A stretch of 64,000 nucleotides of DNA from Chryseobacterium limigenitum (GTDB lineage Bacteria > Bacteroidota > Bacteroidia > Flavobacteriales > Weeksellaceae): NCBI RefSeq assembly GCF_900114875.1, contig NZ_FPKW01000003.1, positions 124,001 through 188,000 on the forward strand. The letters run 5' to 3'. The notes beneath the pieces are model-generated. The model searched no databases and was not told the origin of the DNA. It saw only the letters and a program-made list of their open reading frames with translations. How positions within the stretch are numbered: the stretch's first letter is position 1; each line of letters starts with the position of its first letter. The position numbers and the translations under genes were made by a program. Shown here piece by piece: positions 36,619 through 44,345 of the stretch.

Positions 36619-37185
36619 ATGGCAACAAGTAACGATATAAGAAAAGGACTTTGCATCGAATTTAGCAATGATATTTTTAAAGTAGTTGAATTTATGCACG
36701 TAAAGCCGGGAAAAGGACCAGCTTTCGTTAGAACAAAACTGAAATCAGTAACTAACGGAAAAGTATTGGATAATACGTTTTCTGCAGGTCACAAAATTGA
36801 TGAGGTGAAAGTAATTACAAGAAAATTCCAATATCTTTACGATGATGAGAATGGTTTCCACTTCATGAATAATGATGATTTCTCTCAGCTTTATCTTGAT
36901 AAAGAAATGATCGAGAACTCTAATCTGATGAAAGCAGGTGAAGAAGTTACCATCATTTTAAAGGAAGCTGATGAGACGCCTTTGTCGGCAGAACTTCCCC
37001 AGTCTGTTTACCTGGAAGTAATCGAAGCTGATCCGGGAGTAAAAGGAAATACAGCTACCAACGCTCTTAAAAACGCTATCGTTGAAACAGGAGCAAGAGT
37101 AATGGTTCCTCTGTTCATTGAAGCAGGAGACAAAATCAAAGTGAGTACAGAAGATGGTTCTTACTTAGAAAGAGTAAAAGAATAA
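36619..37185 (+). CDS. efp: Translation elongation factor P
   Basis: A 188-residue EF-P with three beta-barrel domains: a KOW-like N-terminal domain, then two OB domains (the last ending VEADPGVKGNTATNALKNAIVETGARVMVPLFIEAGDKIKVSTEDGSY split over residues 135-180). The loop that enters the peptidyl-transferase centre reads HVKPGKGPAFVRTK, with Lys32 at the tip, a Lys-type loop as in EpmA-modified EF-P. It rescues ribosomes at polyproline. A terminator follows. Confidence 0.97.
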   Translation: MATSNDIRKGLCIEFSNDIFKVVEFMHVKPGKGPAFVRTKLKSVTNGKVLDNTFSAGHKIDEVKVITRKFQYLYDDENGFHFMNNDDFSQLYLDKEMIENSNLMKAGEEVTIILKEADETPLSAELPQSVYLEVIEADPGVKGNTATNALKNAIVETGARVMVPLFIEAGDKIKVSTEDGSYLERVKE

Positions 37186-37200
37186 TTATTCAAAATAACA

Positions 37201-37235
37201 GGAAGCTGGAAGTATAACAACTTTCAGCTTTCATT
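37201..37235 (+). terminator. Terminator after efp
   Basis: Inverted repeat GAAGCTGGAAGT/ACTTTCAGCTTTC (imperfect, 2 mismatches or wobbles) followed by a T-rich run. Confidence 0.65.
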
Positions 37236-37241
37236 TTTTAT

Positions 37242-37334
37242 GGCAGCTATTTCCGCCTTCCGCTCCCAATCTTTTTTGGCCATTGCTTTTTCCATGCTAA
37301 AAAAGGATTTCCGCTCAAGTCGGGCTGCAATCTA
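37242..37334 (+). repeat. Interspersed hairpin repeat (family shared with 61.5 kb), short copy
   Basis: It begins with GCTATTTCCGCCTTCCGCTC and ends with a GGATTTCCGCTCAAGTCGGG segment. A T-rich arm (about 37271-37281) pairs imperfectly with an A-rich arm (37298-37312). The same end motifs flank the perfect palindrome at 61544-61602. Confidence 0.6.
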
Positions 37335-37405
37335 AACTTGAAAACAAACCTTGTCAGGGGTTCAAACGTCGACAAGGTTATAAAATTTAAACATCATTTA
37401 AAAAT

Positions 37406-38308
37406 ATGACGTTTCATCAACCACAAAAGCTTAAAACAATAGCTGATTTAATCGGGGCAAAATTCATCGGTTCTGAAGACTTTCAAGTGTTGGGAACTAA
37501 TGAAATTCACATGGTAAAACAAGGCGAGATCGTTTTTGTTAACCATCCAAAATACTACGATAAAGCTTTGAATTCAGCGGCAACAATCATTTTAATTGAT
37601 AAAGAAGTTGAATGTCCGGAAGGTAAAGCACTGTTGGTTTCCGAAGATCCTTTCGGAGATTTTAATAAGATTAACACTCATTTTACGAGAATATATAATT
37701 TCACAGAAGAACTTCATGATGTTGAAATAGGCGAGGGTACAAAAATCCATTCTTCAGCAGTGATCGGCAATAATGTGATTATTGGAAAAAATACACTTAT
37801 TTTTCCTAATGTTGTCATTGGTGACAGAACTGTGATTGGTGACAATGTAATTATTCAATCAAACACCGTTTTAGGAGGTGATGCTTTTTATTACAGAAAA
37901 TTAAACGGAAATTTTGACCGTCTGATTTCTGTAGGAAATGTTGTCATCGAAAACAATGTAGAAATCGGAAACGGCTGTACAATCGACCGTGGTGTTACAG
38001 ATTCTACGGTTATTGGAGAAGGTTCTGTGTTGGATAATCAAATCCAGATCGGTCATGATACCGTGATCGGAAAAAAATGCTTAATTGCTTCACAAGTCGG
38101 AATCGCAGGATGTTGTGTAATAGGAGATGAGGTAACATTATGGGGGCAAGTTGGTATTGCTTCCGGTAATAAAATTGCCAACGGATCTGTAATTCTCGGA
38201 AAAACCGGAGTCAACAGAGATCTTGAAAAAGGCACTTATATCGGGATGTTTGCAGAAGATTTTAAAACATATTTGAAAAAAGAAGTAAAACTGAGAAATC
38301 TCAAATAA
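37406..38308 (+). CDS. LpxD-like N-acyltransferase paralogue
   Basis: A 300-residue left-handed beta-helix protein with an LpxD-type N-terminal domain ([45 protein letters not shown]). It then has hexapeptide repeats including the catalytic-type QIGHDTVIG, where LpxD has IAHNV. It is shorter than the LpxD at 33026 because the C-terminal helical extension is reduced. It may act in lipid A or in another acylated sugar pathway. In flavobacteria a second LpxD-like gene next to efp and sucD recurs, from general memory. Substrate not determined. Confidence 0.85.
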   Translation: MTFHQPQKLKTIADLIGAKFIGSEDFQVLGTNEIHMVKQGEIVFVNHPKYYDKALNSAATIILIDKEVECPEGKALLVSEDPFGDFNKINTHFTRIYNFTEELHDVEIGEGTKIHSSAVIGNNVIIGKNTLIFPNVVIGDRTVIGDNVIIQSNTVLGGDAFYYRKLNGNFDRLISVGNVVIENNVEIGNGCTIDRGVTDSTVIGEGSVLDNQIQIGHDTVIGKKCLIASQVGIAGCCVIGDEVTLWGQVGIASGNKIANGSVILGKTGVNRDLEKGTYIGMFAEDFKTYLKKEVKLRNLK

Positions 38309-38348
38309 ACAATTCTTAAGGTTTTATCTAAAATCAAAGAAAATTAAG

Positions 38349-38356
38349 TAAATTTG
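38349..38356 (+). promoter_or_regulatory. -7 element (TAAATTTG) of sucD
   Basis: Exact TAnnTTTG 44 bp before the sucD ATG. No clear -33 TTG at the usual distance. Confidence 0.5.
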
Positions 38357-38400
38357 TGAGCATTAATAAGAAAATAAAAATAAATTAAAACAACAATAAA

Positions 38401-39273
38401 ATGTCAATTTTAGTAAACAAAGATTCTAAAGTAATTGTACAAGGATTTACAGGTAACGAAGGTACTTTCCACGCAGGTCAGATGATTGAATACGGAACAA
38501 ACGTAGTAGGTGGTGTTACTCCAGGAAAAGGAGGTAGCGAGCACTTAGGAAAGCCTGTATTCAACACTGTTGCTGATGCTGTTGAAAAAGCTGGAGCAAA
38601 CGTGAGTATCATTTTTGTACCGCCTGCATTTGCTGCAGATGCTATCATGGAAGCTGCTGAAGCTGGAATTAAAGTGATCGTATGTATTACTGAAGGTATT
38701 CCTGTAGCAGACATGGTAAAAGTGAAATCTTACATCGCAGACAGAGATTGCAGATTGATCGGGCCAAACTGTCCGGGAATCATTACTTCTGAAGAAGCTA
38801 AAATTGGTATTATGCCAGGTTTCGTTTTCAAAAAAGGAAAAGTAGGTATCGTTTCTAAATCAGGAACTCTTACTTATGAAGCTGCTGACCAAGTTGTAAA
38901 AGCTGGTTTCGGTGTTTCTACTGCTATCGGTATTGGTGGTGACCCAATCATTGGAACTACTACTAGAGAAGCATTAGAATTGTTCATCAACGATCCTGAA
39001 ACTGAAGCTGTTGTTATGATCGGTGAGATCGGTGGTGGTCTTGAGGCTGAAGCTGCAAGATGGTACAAAGCTAGTGGATCTACAAAGCCGGTTGTAGGAT
39101 TTATCGCTGGGCAAACTGCTCCTAAAGGAAGAACTATGGGGCACGCTGGTGCTATCGTAGGTGGTGATGAAGACACTGCTCAGGCAAAAATGCAGATCAT
39201 GAGAGAAAACGGGATCAACGTTGTAGATTCTCCTGCTGATATCGGTGCAACTGTAGCGAAAATTTTAGCTTAA
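38401..39273 (+). CDS. sucD: Succinyl-CoA synthetase alpha subunit
   Basis: A 290-residue alpha subunit of succinate-CoA ligase in the TCA cycle. The CoA-binding Rossmann domain comes first ([29 protein letters not shown]). The phosphohistidine is His248 in [13 protein letters not shown]. The beta subunit gene sucC is not in the window, so the two subunits are unlinked here. Codon usage is noticeably more biased than that of neighbours, as expected for a highly expressed enzyme. Confidence 0.97.
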   Translation: MSILVNKDSKVIVQGFTGNEGTFHAGQMIEYGTNVVGGVTPGKGGSEHLGKPVFNTVADAVEKAGANVSIIFVPPAFAADAIMEAAEAGIKVIVCITEGIPVADMVKVKSYIADRDCRLIGPNCPGIITSEEAKIGIMPGFVFKKGKVGIVSKSGTLTYEAADQVVKAGFGVSTAIGIGGDPIIGTTTREALELFINDPETEAVVMIGEIGGGLEAEAARWYKASGSTKPVVGFIAGQTAPKGRTMGHAGAIVGGDEDTAQAKMQIMRENGINVVDSPADIGATVAKILA

Positions 39274-39289
39274 TTATAAAACCCAACAT

Positions 39290-39958
39290 ATGAAAAAACT
39301 TTTATTAGCCTCGGCTTTGGTACTTTCTACTTTATCTTTCGCCCAGATTGATTTCAGTAGTACAAGATTTGGTATTACTGCAGGAGGTAACTACTCGGGA
39401 GTGAAGAATGCCCATAATCCTTCAGGAAAAAGATTTACGATGCAAGCAGGTGTTGTAGCTTTAATTCCTATGGGAAAAGAAAACCAGTTTTTCTTACAGC
39501 CTGAGGTTTTATACTACGGAGCTGGAGAAACCGGAAAAGATAAGGATGGTAAGGGAAGGGATGGTTATGACGCTGTTTATGCAAATAATTATATCAGTGT
39601 TCCTATTTATTTCAAAGGGTATTTTTCAGAAGCTGAATCAGAATTCTTTGCTATGGCAGGACCTAGATTTAATTTTTTAATTAGTCAGAAAGTTAAAAAC
39701 GCTCCGGTATCAAGACCTTACTATGATCCGGATGTTACTGTTCCTAGTCTTCCTGGAGTAAACGGTAAAGCAGCTAGCTTTAACTTTGGTGTAGGAATTG
39801 GTGTAGGATATAGCTACAAAAGACAGTTAGAATTTGCTTTAAATTATGACTTTGGTATTTCTAATACCTATCCAGGTCTTAAGAACGAGCCATTCGGCAG
39901 TACAAAAGGTAAATCTGAACAAGTTCTTAGTGCTAAAATAACCTATATCTTTGAATAA
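39290..39958 (+). CDS. Outer-membrane beta-barrel protein (porin-like, PorT/OmpA-barrel type)
   Basis: A 222-residue protein with a signal peptide (MKKLLLASALVLSTLSFA, cut before QIDFSS). The mature sequence is a series of amphipathic beta strands alternating with Gly/Asn turns (RFGITAGGNYSGV, FFLQPEVLYYG, YISVPIYFKGYF, FAMAGPRFNFLI, FNFGVGIGVGYSY, LEFALNYDFGIS) and ends in the aromatic AKITYIFE, as in 8-10-stranded barrels. It lies 16 bp after sucD and before a terminator. Specific function unknown. Confidence 0.87.
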   Translation: MKKLLLASALVLSTLSFAQIDFSSTRFGITAGGNYSGVKNAHNPSGKRFTMQAGVVALIPMGKENQFFLQPEVLYYGAGETGKDKDGKGRDGYDAVYANNYISVPIYFKGYFSEAESEFFAMAGPRFNFLISQKVKNAPVSRPYYDPDVTVPSLPGVNGKAASFNFGVGIGVGYSYKRQLEFALNYDFGISNTYPGLKNEPFGSTKGKSEQVLSAKITYIFE

Positions 39959-39980
39959 AAAGATTTCATAAGAAACATAA

Positions 39981-40016
39981 AAAAATCCCGGGAATTTTAA
40001 TTCTCGGGATTTTTGT
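39981..40016. terminator. Terminator between convergent genes
   Basis: Long stem AAAAATCCCGGGAAT/ATTCTCGGGATTTTT with one wobble and a short T/A loop, T-rich on the + side and A-rich on the other, so it may serve both strands. Confidence 0.85.
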
Positions 40017-40046
40017 TTTATAATTTTTAATGTTCAGATGATGATT

Positions 40047-41357
40047 TTATCCTCTTACCCATTTCCAAAGCTCTTTCAAAGTAGCCTTATTTCCATACAT
40101 TAAAATTCCTACTCTGTATATTTTTCCTGCAAGGAATATCATGAAAATCGTTGTTCCCAGCAATAATACAATCGACAATGCCAATTGCCATATAGGAACT
40201 CCAAAAGGAATTCGCGCAATCATTGCAACAGGTGATGTGAAAGGAATTATGGATAACCAAAAGCCTAAGGGACCATCAGGATTATTCATCAATGAAAAAC
40301 TTCCGTACATTCCCAAGGTTAATGGTAAAATTGCGAATAAGGTAAATTGTTGAGTCTCCGTTTCATTATCAACCGCTGAACCAATGGCAGCATAAATCGA
40401 GCTGTAAAAGATATATCCCAAAAGAAAATAAATAATAAATACACCGATAATTAAAGGAAAATTAAGTTCCAATAGACTGTGAGAAACCTGAGTTGCAATC
40501 TGAGCAACATCCAGTTTGCTCATCATTTCTTCATTTCCGCCGGGAATATTTTTTTGTATTGAATTAAAACCTGTATTTAAAACCAACGCGCCAATAACCG
40601 ACATCGTGATCCAGATAATAAACTGAGTCAAAGCAACCATTGTTACGCCCAAAATTTTACCCATCATCAGTTCAAAAGGCTTCACAGAAGAGATAATAAT
40701 TTCTACAACACGGTTGTTTTTCTCCTCCAAAACACTTCTCATTACTCTCACACCATAAATCAGGATAAACATGAAGGTAACGTACATTAAAACCATGCTC
40801 AATCCCGTTTTCACGCCAAAGCTAAGATCAGAATCTTCCTTATTATTTTCAGAAACATTAATTGTTTTTAAAGTAAAACCTTTATCAAGATTATCCAATT
40901 GAGTTTCTGCAATTCCTAATTGTTTGATCTTTTCTTTTTTGATGACGTTCGTGATATCAGAAATGATTCTCTGTTTTGTATCAAATCCAATTTTAGAATT
41001 AATAACTAATCTTGAATTTTTCTCAAGATCATCATAATTTTTATCATGCAATTCCGGTAAGATCAAAATTCCGTCTAAAGATTCATTTCCTTTTAAGTTA
41101 TTGATCTTTGATTTTTCATCAGCCGCAGAAACAAAAACATAATTAAGTTTATCGTTTGATTTTAACTGATCTTTAAATAATCCGCTTTTATCAACAACTT
41201 CAATAATGCTGTGCGACTCATTAGCTTTAAACATTAATCCGATAACTGCCCCAAAAGCAATGATCATAATGGGAGCCAATAAAGTTAATATAATGAAGGA
41301 TTTTTTCTTAACCTGCGTAAGAAATTCCCTTTTTGTAATTAAAAAAATATTATTCAT
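40047..41357 (-). CDS. ABC-2 type transporter permease (NatB-like)
   Basis: A 436-residue membrane protein. It has an N-terminal helix (residues 20-45), a large extracytoplasmic domain (about 45-190), then five to six helices (LSMVLMYVTFMFILIYGVRVM onward), including ERVV-like RSVLEEKNNRVVEIIISSVKPFELMMGKILGV, the conserved cytoplasmic coupling segment of the NatB/YhaP group. It pairs with the ATPase gene two bases upstream to form an exporter. The NatB family exports Na+ or drug-like compounds in some bacteria. The cargo here is unknown. Confidence 0.9.
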   Translation of the reverse strand: MNNIFLITKREFLTQVKKKSFIILTLLAPIMIIAFGAVIGLMFKANESHSIIEVVDKSGLFKDQLKSNDKLNYVFVSAADEKSKINNLKGNESLDGILILPELHDKNYDDLEKNSRLVINSKIGFDTKQRIISDITNVIKKEKIKQLGIAETQLDNLDKGFTLKTINVSENNKEDSDLSFGVKTGLSMVLMYVTFMFILIYGVRVMRSVLEEKNNRVVEIIISSVKPFELMMGKILGVTMVALTQFIIWITMSVIGALVLNTGFNSIQKNIPGGNEEMMSKLDVAQIATQVSHSLLELNFPLIIGVFIIYFLLGYIFYSSIYAAIGSAVDNETETQQFTLFAILPLTLGMYGSFSLMNNPDGPLGFWLSIIPFTSPVAMIARIPFGVPIWQLALSIVLLLGTTIFMIFLAGKIYRVGILMYGNKATLKELWKWVRG

Positions 41358-41359
41358 AA

Positions 41360-42271
41360 TTAAGAGTTGTTGCTTACCGCATTAATAAATACTTCATTCA
41401 TACTTGGAATTTTTTCATCAAATGACCTTACTTTTCCAACATTTACAAGATCTAAAATGATGTTGTTCTGATCATTTTCATTCTTCAGATCAAAAGAAAC
41501 CAGATTATTTTCATTGGTATAATTAAAGATCTCGTATTTGTTTTTGAAAGTATCAAATTGAGAATCATTTACCTCAGAAAGGGTAATCCCAAAAATATTT
41601 TTCTTGAATTTTTCTCTTACATCAAAAACTCTTCCGTCAATTATTTTTTTAGAATTATTGATTAATGCTACATAATCACACATTTCCTCAACACTTTCCA
41701 TTCGGTGAGTAGAAAGAATAATGGTTGTTCCGTTATTTTTAAGTTCGATGATTTGGTCTTTAATCAAATTGGCATTCACAGGATCAAAACCAGAGAAAGG
41801 TTCATCCAGAATTAAAAGATGCGGCCTGTGAAGAACAGTTACCACAAACTGAATTTTCTGAGCCATTCCTTTTGAAAGTTCAGACAGTTTTTTCTTCCAC
41901 CATTGATCGATATTCAGTTTTTCAAACCATTTTTTTGCTTCATTTAAAGCGTCATTTTTGGTCATTCCTTTTAATTCTCCGAAATAAAGGATCTGATCAC
42001 CAACGGTCATATTTTTATATAAACCTCTTTCTTCGGGCATATAACCGATATCTCTGATATGATTTTGATTAAGCCTTTCTCCATTAATAAAGACATCTCC
42101 GGAATCAGCCTGAGTAATTTGATTGATGATACGGATAAAGGAAGTTTTTCCGGCTCCGTTTGGCCCTAAAAGACCATAAATACTCCCTTTCGGGACATGT
42201 ATACTGAAGTCATCCAACGCTGTTTTCTTACCTGCATTGTAGGTCTTCGTAATATGTTCAGCTTTTAGCAT
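41360..42271 (-). CDS. ABC transporter ATP-binding protein (NatA-like)
   Basis: A 303-residue ABC ATPase. Walker A GPNGAGKTS is near residue 35, the signature is LSKGMAQKIQ, Walker B LLILDEPFSGFDP, and the switch His is in STHRMESVEE. A C-terminal domain of about 80 residues follows the ATPase, as in NatA/YhaQ and CcmA-like exporters. It is the first gene of a two-gene operon with the permease. It is not GldA, whose partners are GldF/GldG. Confidence 0.93.
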   Translation of the reverse strand: MLKAEHITKTYNAGKKTALDDFSIHVPKGSIYGLLGPNGAGKTSFIRIINQITQADSGDVFINGERLNQNHIRDIGYMPEERGLYKNMTVGDQILYFGELKGMTKNDALNEAKKWFEKLNIDQWWKKKLSELSKGMAQKIQFVVTVLHRPHLLILDEPFSGFDPVNANLIKDQIIELKNNGTTIILSTHRMESVEEMCDYVALINNSKKIIDGRVFDVREKFKKNIFGITLSEVNDSQFDTFKNKYEIFNYTNENNLVSFDLKNENDQNNIILDLVNVGKVRSFDEKIPSMNEVFINAVSNNS

Positions 42272-42349
42272 TAATTTGTTTTTCTATAGTTAGTATAAAA
42301 ATATCCCGAAAGTTACGGAATAATTAAAACAGAATTAACCTAAAAGAAA

Positions 42350-42373
42350 AAATCCTGATGATTATCAGGATTT
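42350..42373 (-). terminator. Terminator of the T9SS cargo gene
   Basis: Perfect 10-bp stem AAATCCTGAT/ATCAGGATTT with a 4-nt loop; the - strand continues into a T-rich run. Confidence 0.85.
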
Positions 42374-42378
42374 AAATT

Positions 42379-42729
42379 TTATTGTTTTACGATTTGAGTA
42401 ACCTTTTGGGTATTATCGCTTAAAGTGTAGCGTATCAAATATTTTCCGGGCTTCAATTTTTCAATATTGATCTCTCCCGAGTTCATATTTACGGTGTAGT
42501 TAGCAACTTGTGTACCCAAAATTGAATAAAAAGTCACGCTTTTAACTCTTAAAGAAGAGTCTTTTGCCTTAATGATAAGGAAATCCTTTGCAGGATTTGG
42601 ATAGGCAACAAGCACACCATCATCTGCCTTTTGCGAGATGGAGCCAGGCTCTCTCAGTTGAGCTTTAAAATTGTTGGAAAATCCAACAAAAGTGCCTGTA
42701 AATAGAAATAAAAGTAAAAGTTTTTTCAT
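42379..42729 (-). CDS. Small T9SS type A sorting-domain protein
   Basis: A 116-residue exported protein. It has a signal peptide (MKKLLLLFLFTGTFVGFSNN...) followed by a short linker, then a C-terminal Por-secretion-system sorting domain from about residue 45: VAYPNPAKDFLIIKA, VTFYSILGTQVAN, INIEKLKPGKYLIRY and a final KVTQIVKQ. Almost the whole mature protein is the sorting domain, so there is little room for a cargo. The start at 42729 is chosen because a longer in-frame reading to 42861 crosses the promoter and hemB start. It may be a minimal T9SS substrate or a remnant. Confidence 0.85.
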   Translation of the reverse strand: MKKLLLLFLFTGTFVGFSNNFKAQLREPGSISQKADDGVLVAYPNPAKDFLIIKAKDSSLRVKSVTFYSILGTQVANYTVNMNSGEINIEKLKPGKYLIRYTLSDNTQKVTQIVKQ

Positions 42730-42758
42730 CAAATTATAATTTCTCGAATGTATTGTAA

Positions 42759-42789
42759 CAAATGTAAATAATTCTACAATCTCCTGCAA
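42759..42789 (-). promoter_or_regulatory. Promoter of the T9SS cargo gene (TTG-N20-TACATTTG on - strand)
   Basis: Reading the - strand, TTG is at 42789-42787 and TACATTTG at 42766-42759 with a 20-bp spacer, about 30 bp before the ATG at 42729. It lies back to back with the hemB -7 element. Confidence 0.65.
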
Positions 42790-42811
42790 TAGTTTTTTAC
42801 AGAAGTTGTAG

Positions 42812-42819
42812 TAAATTTG
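42812..42819 (+). promoter_or_regulatory. -7 element (TAAATTTG) of hemB
   Basis: Exact TAnnTTTG 29 bp before the hemB ATG, divergent from the T9SS-gene promoter. Confidence 0.55.
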
Positions 42820-42848
42820 CAGAAACTTATTCAAAAAGTATTCCAAAA

Positions 42849-43838
42849 ATGATACATTCAAGAAATAGAAGACTTAGAGTTAATGAATCTATGAGAAGCT
42901 TGGTAAGAGAAAGTATCCTTACAACTGATGATTTTGTAATGCCGATCTTCGTAATGGAGGGCGAAAACAAGGAAGAGGCGATCCCGTCGATGCCGGGTAT
43001 TTTCAGGCGAAGTATAGATTTAACGGTGAAGGAATGTAAGGAATTATTTTCTTTAGGCGTAAAAGCGGTCAATCTGTACATGAAGGTGTCTGATCATTTA
43101 AAAGACAACACCGGAAAAGAAGCTTGGAACAAAGACGGCTTAATGCAAAGCACGATCAAAGCGATTAAGGATGCTGTTCCTGCAATGATCGTGATGCCTG
43201 ATGTTGCCCTAGATCCATATTCAATTTACGGTCACGACGGAATTATTGAAAACGGGAAAGTCGTAAATGATGCTACCAACGATGCATTGGCAAGAATGTC
43301 TGTGTCACATGCGGAGGCCGGAGCTGACATTGTGGCACCAAGTGATATGATGGATGGAAGAGTATTGAGCATTCGTGAGGCTTTAGAAGACAGCGGATTT
43401 ACAGATGTTGGAATTTTAAGTTATTCTGCAAAATATGCGAGTTCTTTTTATGGACCGTTCAGAAGTGCTTTAGACAGCGCTCCGAAAGATAATATGGAAA
43501 TTCCGAAAGATAAAAAAACATATCAGATGGATTTTCATAATTCTCGTGAAGCATTAAACGAGGTCTTTAAAGATATTGAAGAGGGCGCAGATATTATTAT
43601 GATCAAACCGGGACTTCCGTATTTGGATATTGTTTCTAAAGTTCGTGAAGCTATCGATCTTCCAATCGCGGTTTACAACGTAAGTGGTGAATATGCAATG
43701 GTAAAAGCAGCGGCTCAAAACGGCTGGGTGGATAATGATAAAACGATTATTGAAAGCTTAACTTGCTTCAAAAGAGCAGGAGCGGATATGATCTTTACTT
43801 ATTTTGCTAAAGAAGCAGCGATTCTTTTAAATAAATAA
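42849..43838 (+). CDS. hemB: Porphobilinogen synthase (delta-aminolevulinate dehydratase)
   Basis: A 329-residue haem-biosynthesis enzyme that joins two 5-aminolevulinate molecules. It starts with HSRNRRLRVNESMRSLVRES and DDFVMPIFVMEGENKEEAIPSMPG. The two active-site lysines are in LSYSAKYASSFYGPFR and IMIKPGLPYLDIV. The cysteine-rich zinc motif of the classical zinc type is absent (the region reads DVALDPYSIYGHDGI), which suggests a magnesium-dependent form. Standard length. A bidirectional terminator follows. Confidence 0.96.
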   Translation: MIHSRNRRLRVNESMRSLVRESILTTDDFVMPIFVMEGENKEEAIPSMPGIFRRSIDLTVKECKELFSLGVKAVNLYMKVSDHLKDNTGKEAWNKDGLMQSTIKAIKDAVPAMIVMPDVALDPYSIYGHDGIIENGKVVNDATNDALARMSVSHAEAGADIVAPSDMMDGRVLSIREALEDSGFTDVGILSYSAKYASSFYGPFRSALDSAPKDNMEIPKDKKTYQMDFHNSREALNEVFKDIEEGADIIMIKPGLPYLDIVSKVREAIDLPIAVYNVSGEYAMVKAAAQNGWVDNDKTIIESLTCFKRAGADMIFTYFAKEAAILLNK

Positions 43839-43851
43839 TATTTTCTTTATA

Positions 43852-43890
43852 AAATAACACCTCAATTTGAGGTGTTATTTGCTTTTTATT
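43852..43890. terminator. Bidirectional terminator between hemB and the GG-peptide gene
   Basis: A 13-14-bp inverted repeat AAATAACACCTCA/TGAGGTGTTATTT at 43852-43880, followed by a T-rich stretch. Confidence 0.85.
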
Positions 43891-44073
43891 CTAATTAAAA
43901 CATGCGTTGTAGTGAGGAGATCCTAGAACAATAGGATTTTGTCCGCCCTTATCATATACGCATATATTTGATGGACATAAGTACCATCCCGGTTGGCAAT
44001 TACCATTGGCATCTGGTGGGCGTATATTACCTCCGTTAATTTTCATTAGATCTTTTTTTGTTAATTTTTTCAT
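43891..44073 (-). CDS. Double-glycine-leader peptide, bacteriocin-like
   Basis: A 60-residue peptide. Residues 1-15 (MKKLTKKDLMKINGG) are a classical GG leader, with the Lys-Leu-Thr start and the L-x-x-I-x-GG spacing recognised by peptidase-containing ABC transporters. The predicted core of 45 residues has Cys26, Cys33, Cys38 and Cys58, enough for two disulphides or Cys-based modification, and aromatic residues Trp30 and Tyr31. This resembles the small bacteriocin-like precursors annotated in Chryseobacterium. No maturation enzyme, immunity gene or C39 transporter is adjacent. The gene is alone between two terminators/promoters. Confidence 0.75.
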   Translation of the reverse strand: MKKLTKKDLMKINGGNIRPPDANGNCQPGWYLCPSNICVYDKGGQNPIVLGSPHYNACFN

Positions 44074-44313
44074 AATAAAAATATTTATTTGATTAGTGAA
44101 AATCTAAATTAATAAATATTTATCACATAATATTGATATATTTTTCTTTTTGTAAAATGAAATATAAAATTAGTTAGATTTAATTAATATTTTAAATCAA
44201 AATACTTTTTTAAGATAATATATAACAGTTTATTTGTAGCATTATTATGCTGATCTGTCGAAGCACTTATTAAAAAAATCATAAAACTTTTGAACACAAT
44301 CTTTAATCTAAAA

Positions 44314-44340
44314 TTTGAATTCAAAAAAACTTTATCTTTG
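44314..44340 (+). promoter_or_regulatory. Promoter of the LptB-like gene
   Basis: TTTG at 44314-44317 and -7 TATCTTTG at 44333-44340, only 15 bp apart (slightly short), 5 bp before the ATG; the transcript may be nearly leaderless. Confidence 0.55.
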
Positions 44341-44345
44341 TCCCT

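Noticed and set aside
38874..39176. A 100-codon - strand frame inside sucD
   Set aside because: Antisense shadow of a strongly codon-biased gene.
41360..42271. GldA, the gliding-motility ABC ATPase
   Set aside because: Its partner is a NatB-like permease with a large extracytoplasmic domain, not GldF/GldG, so a NatAB-type exporter fits better.
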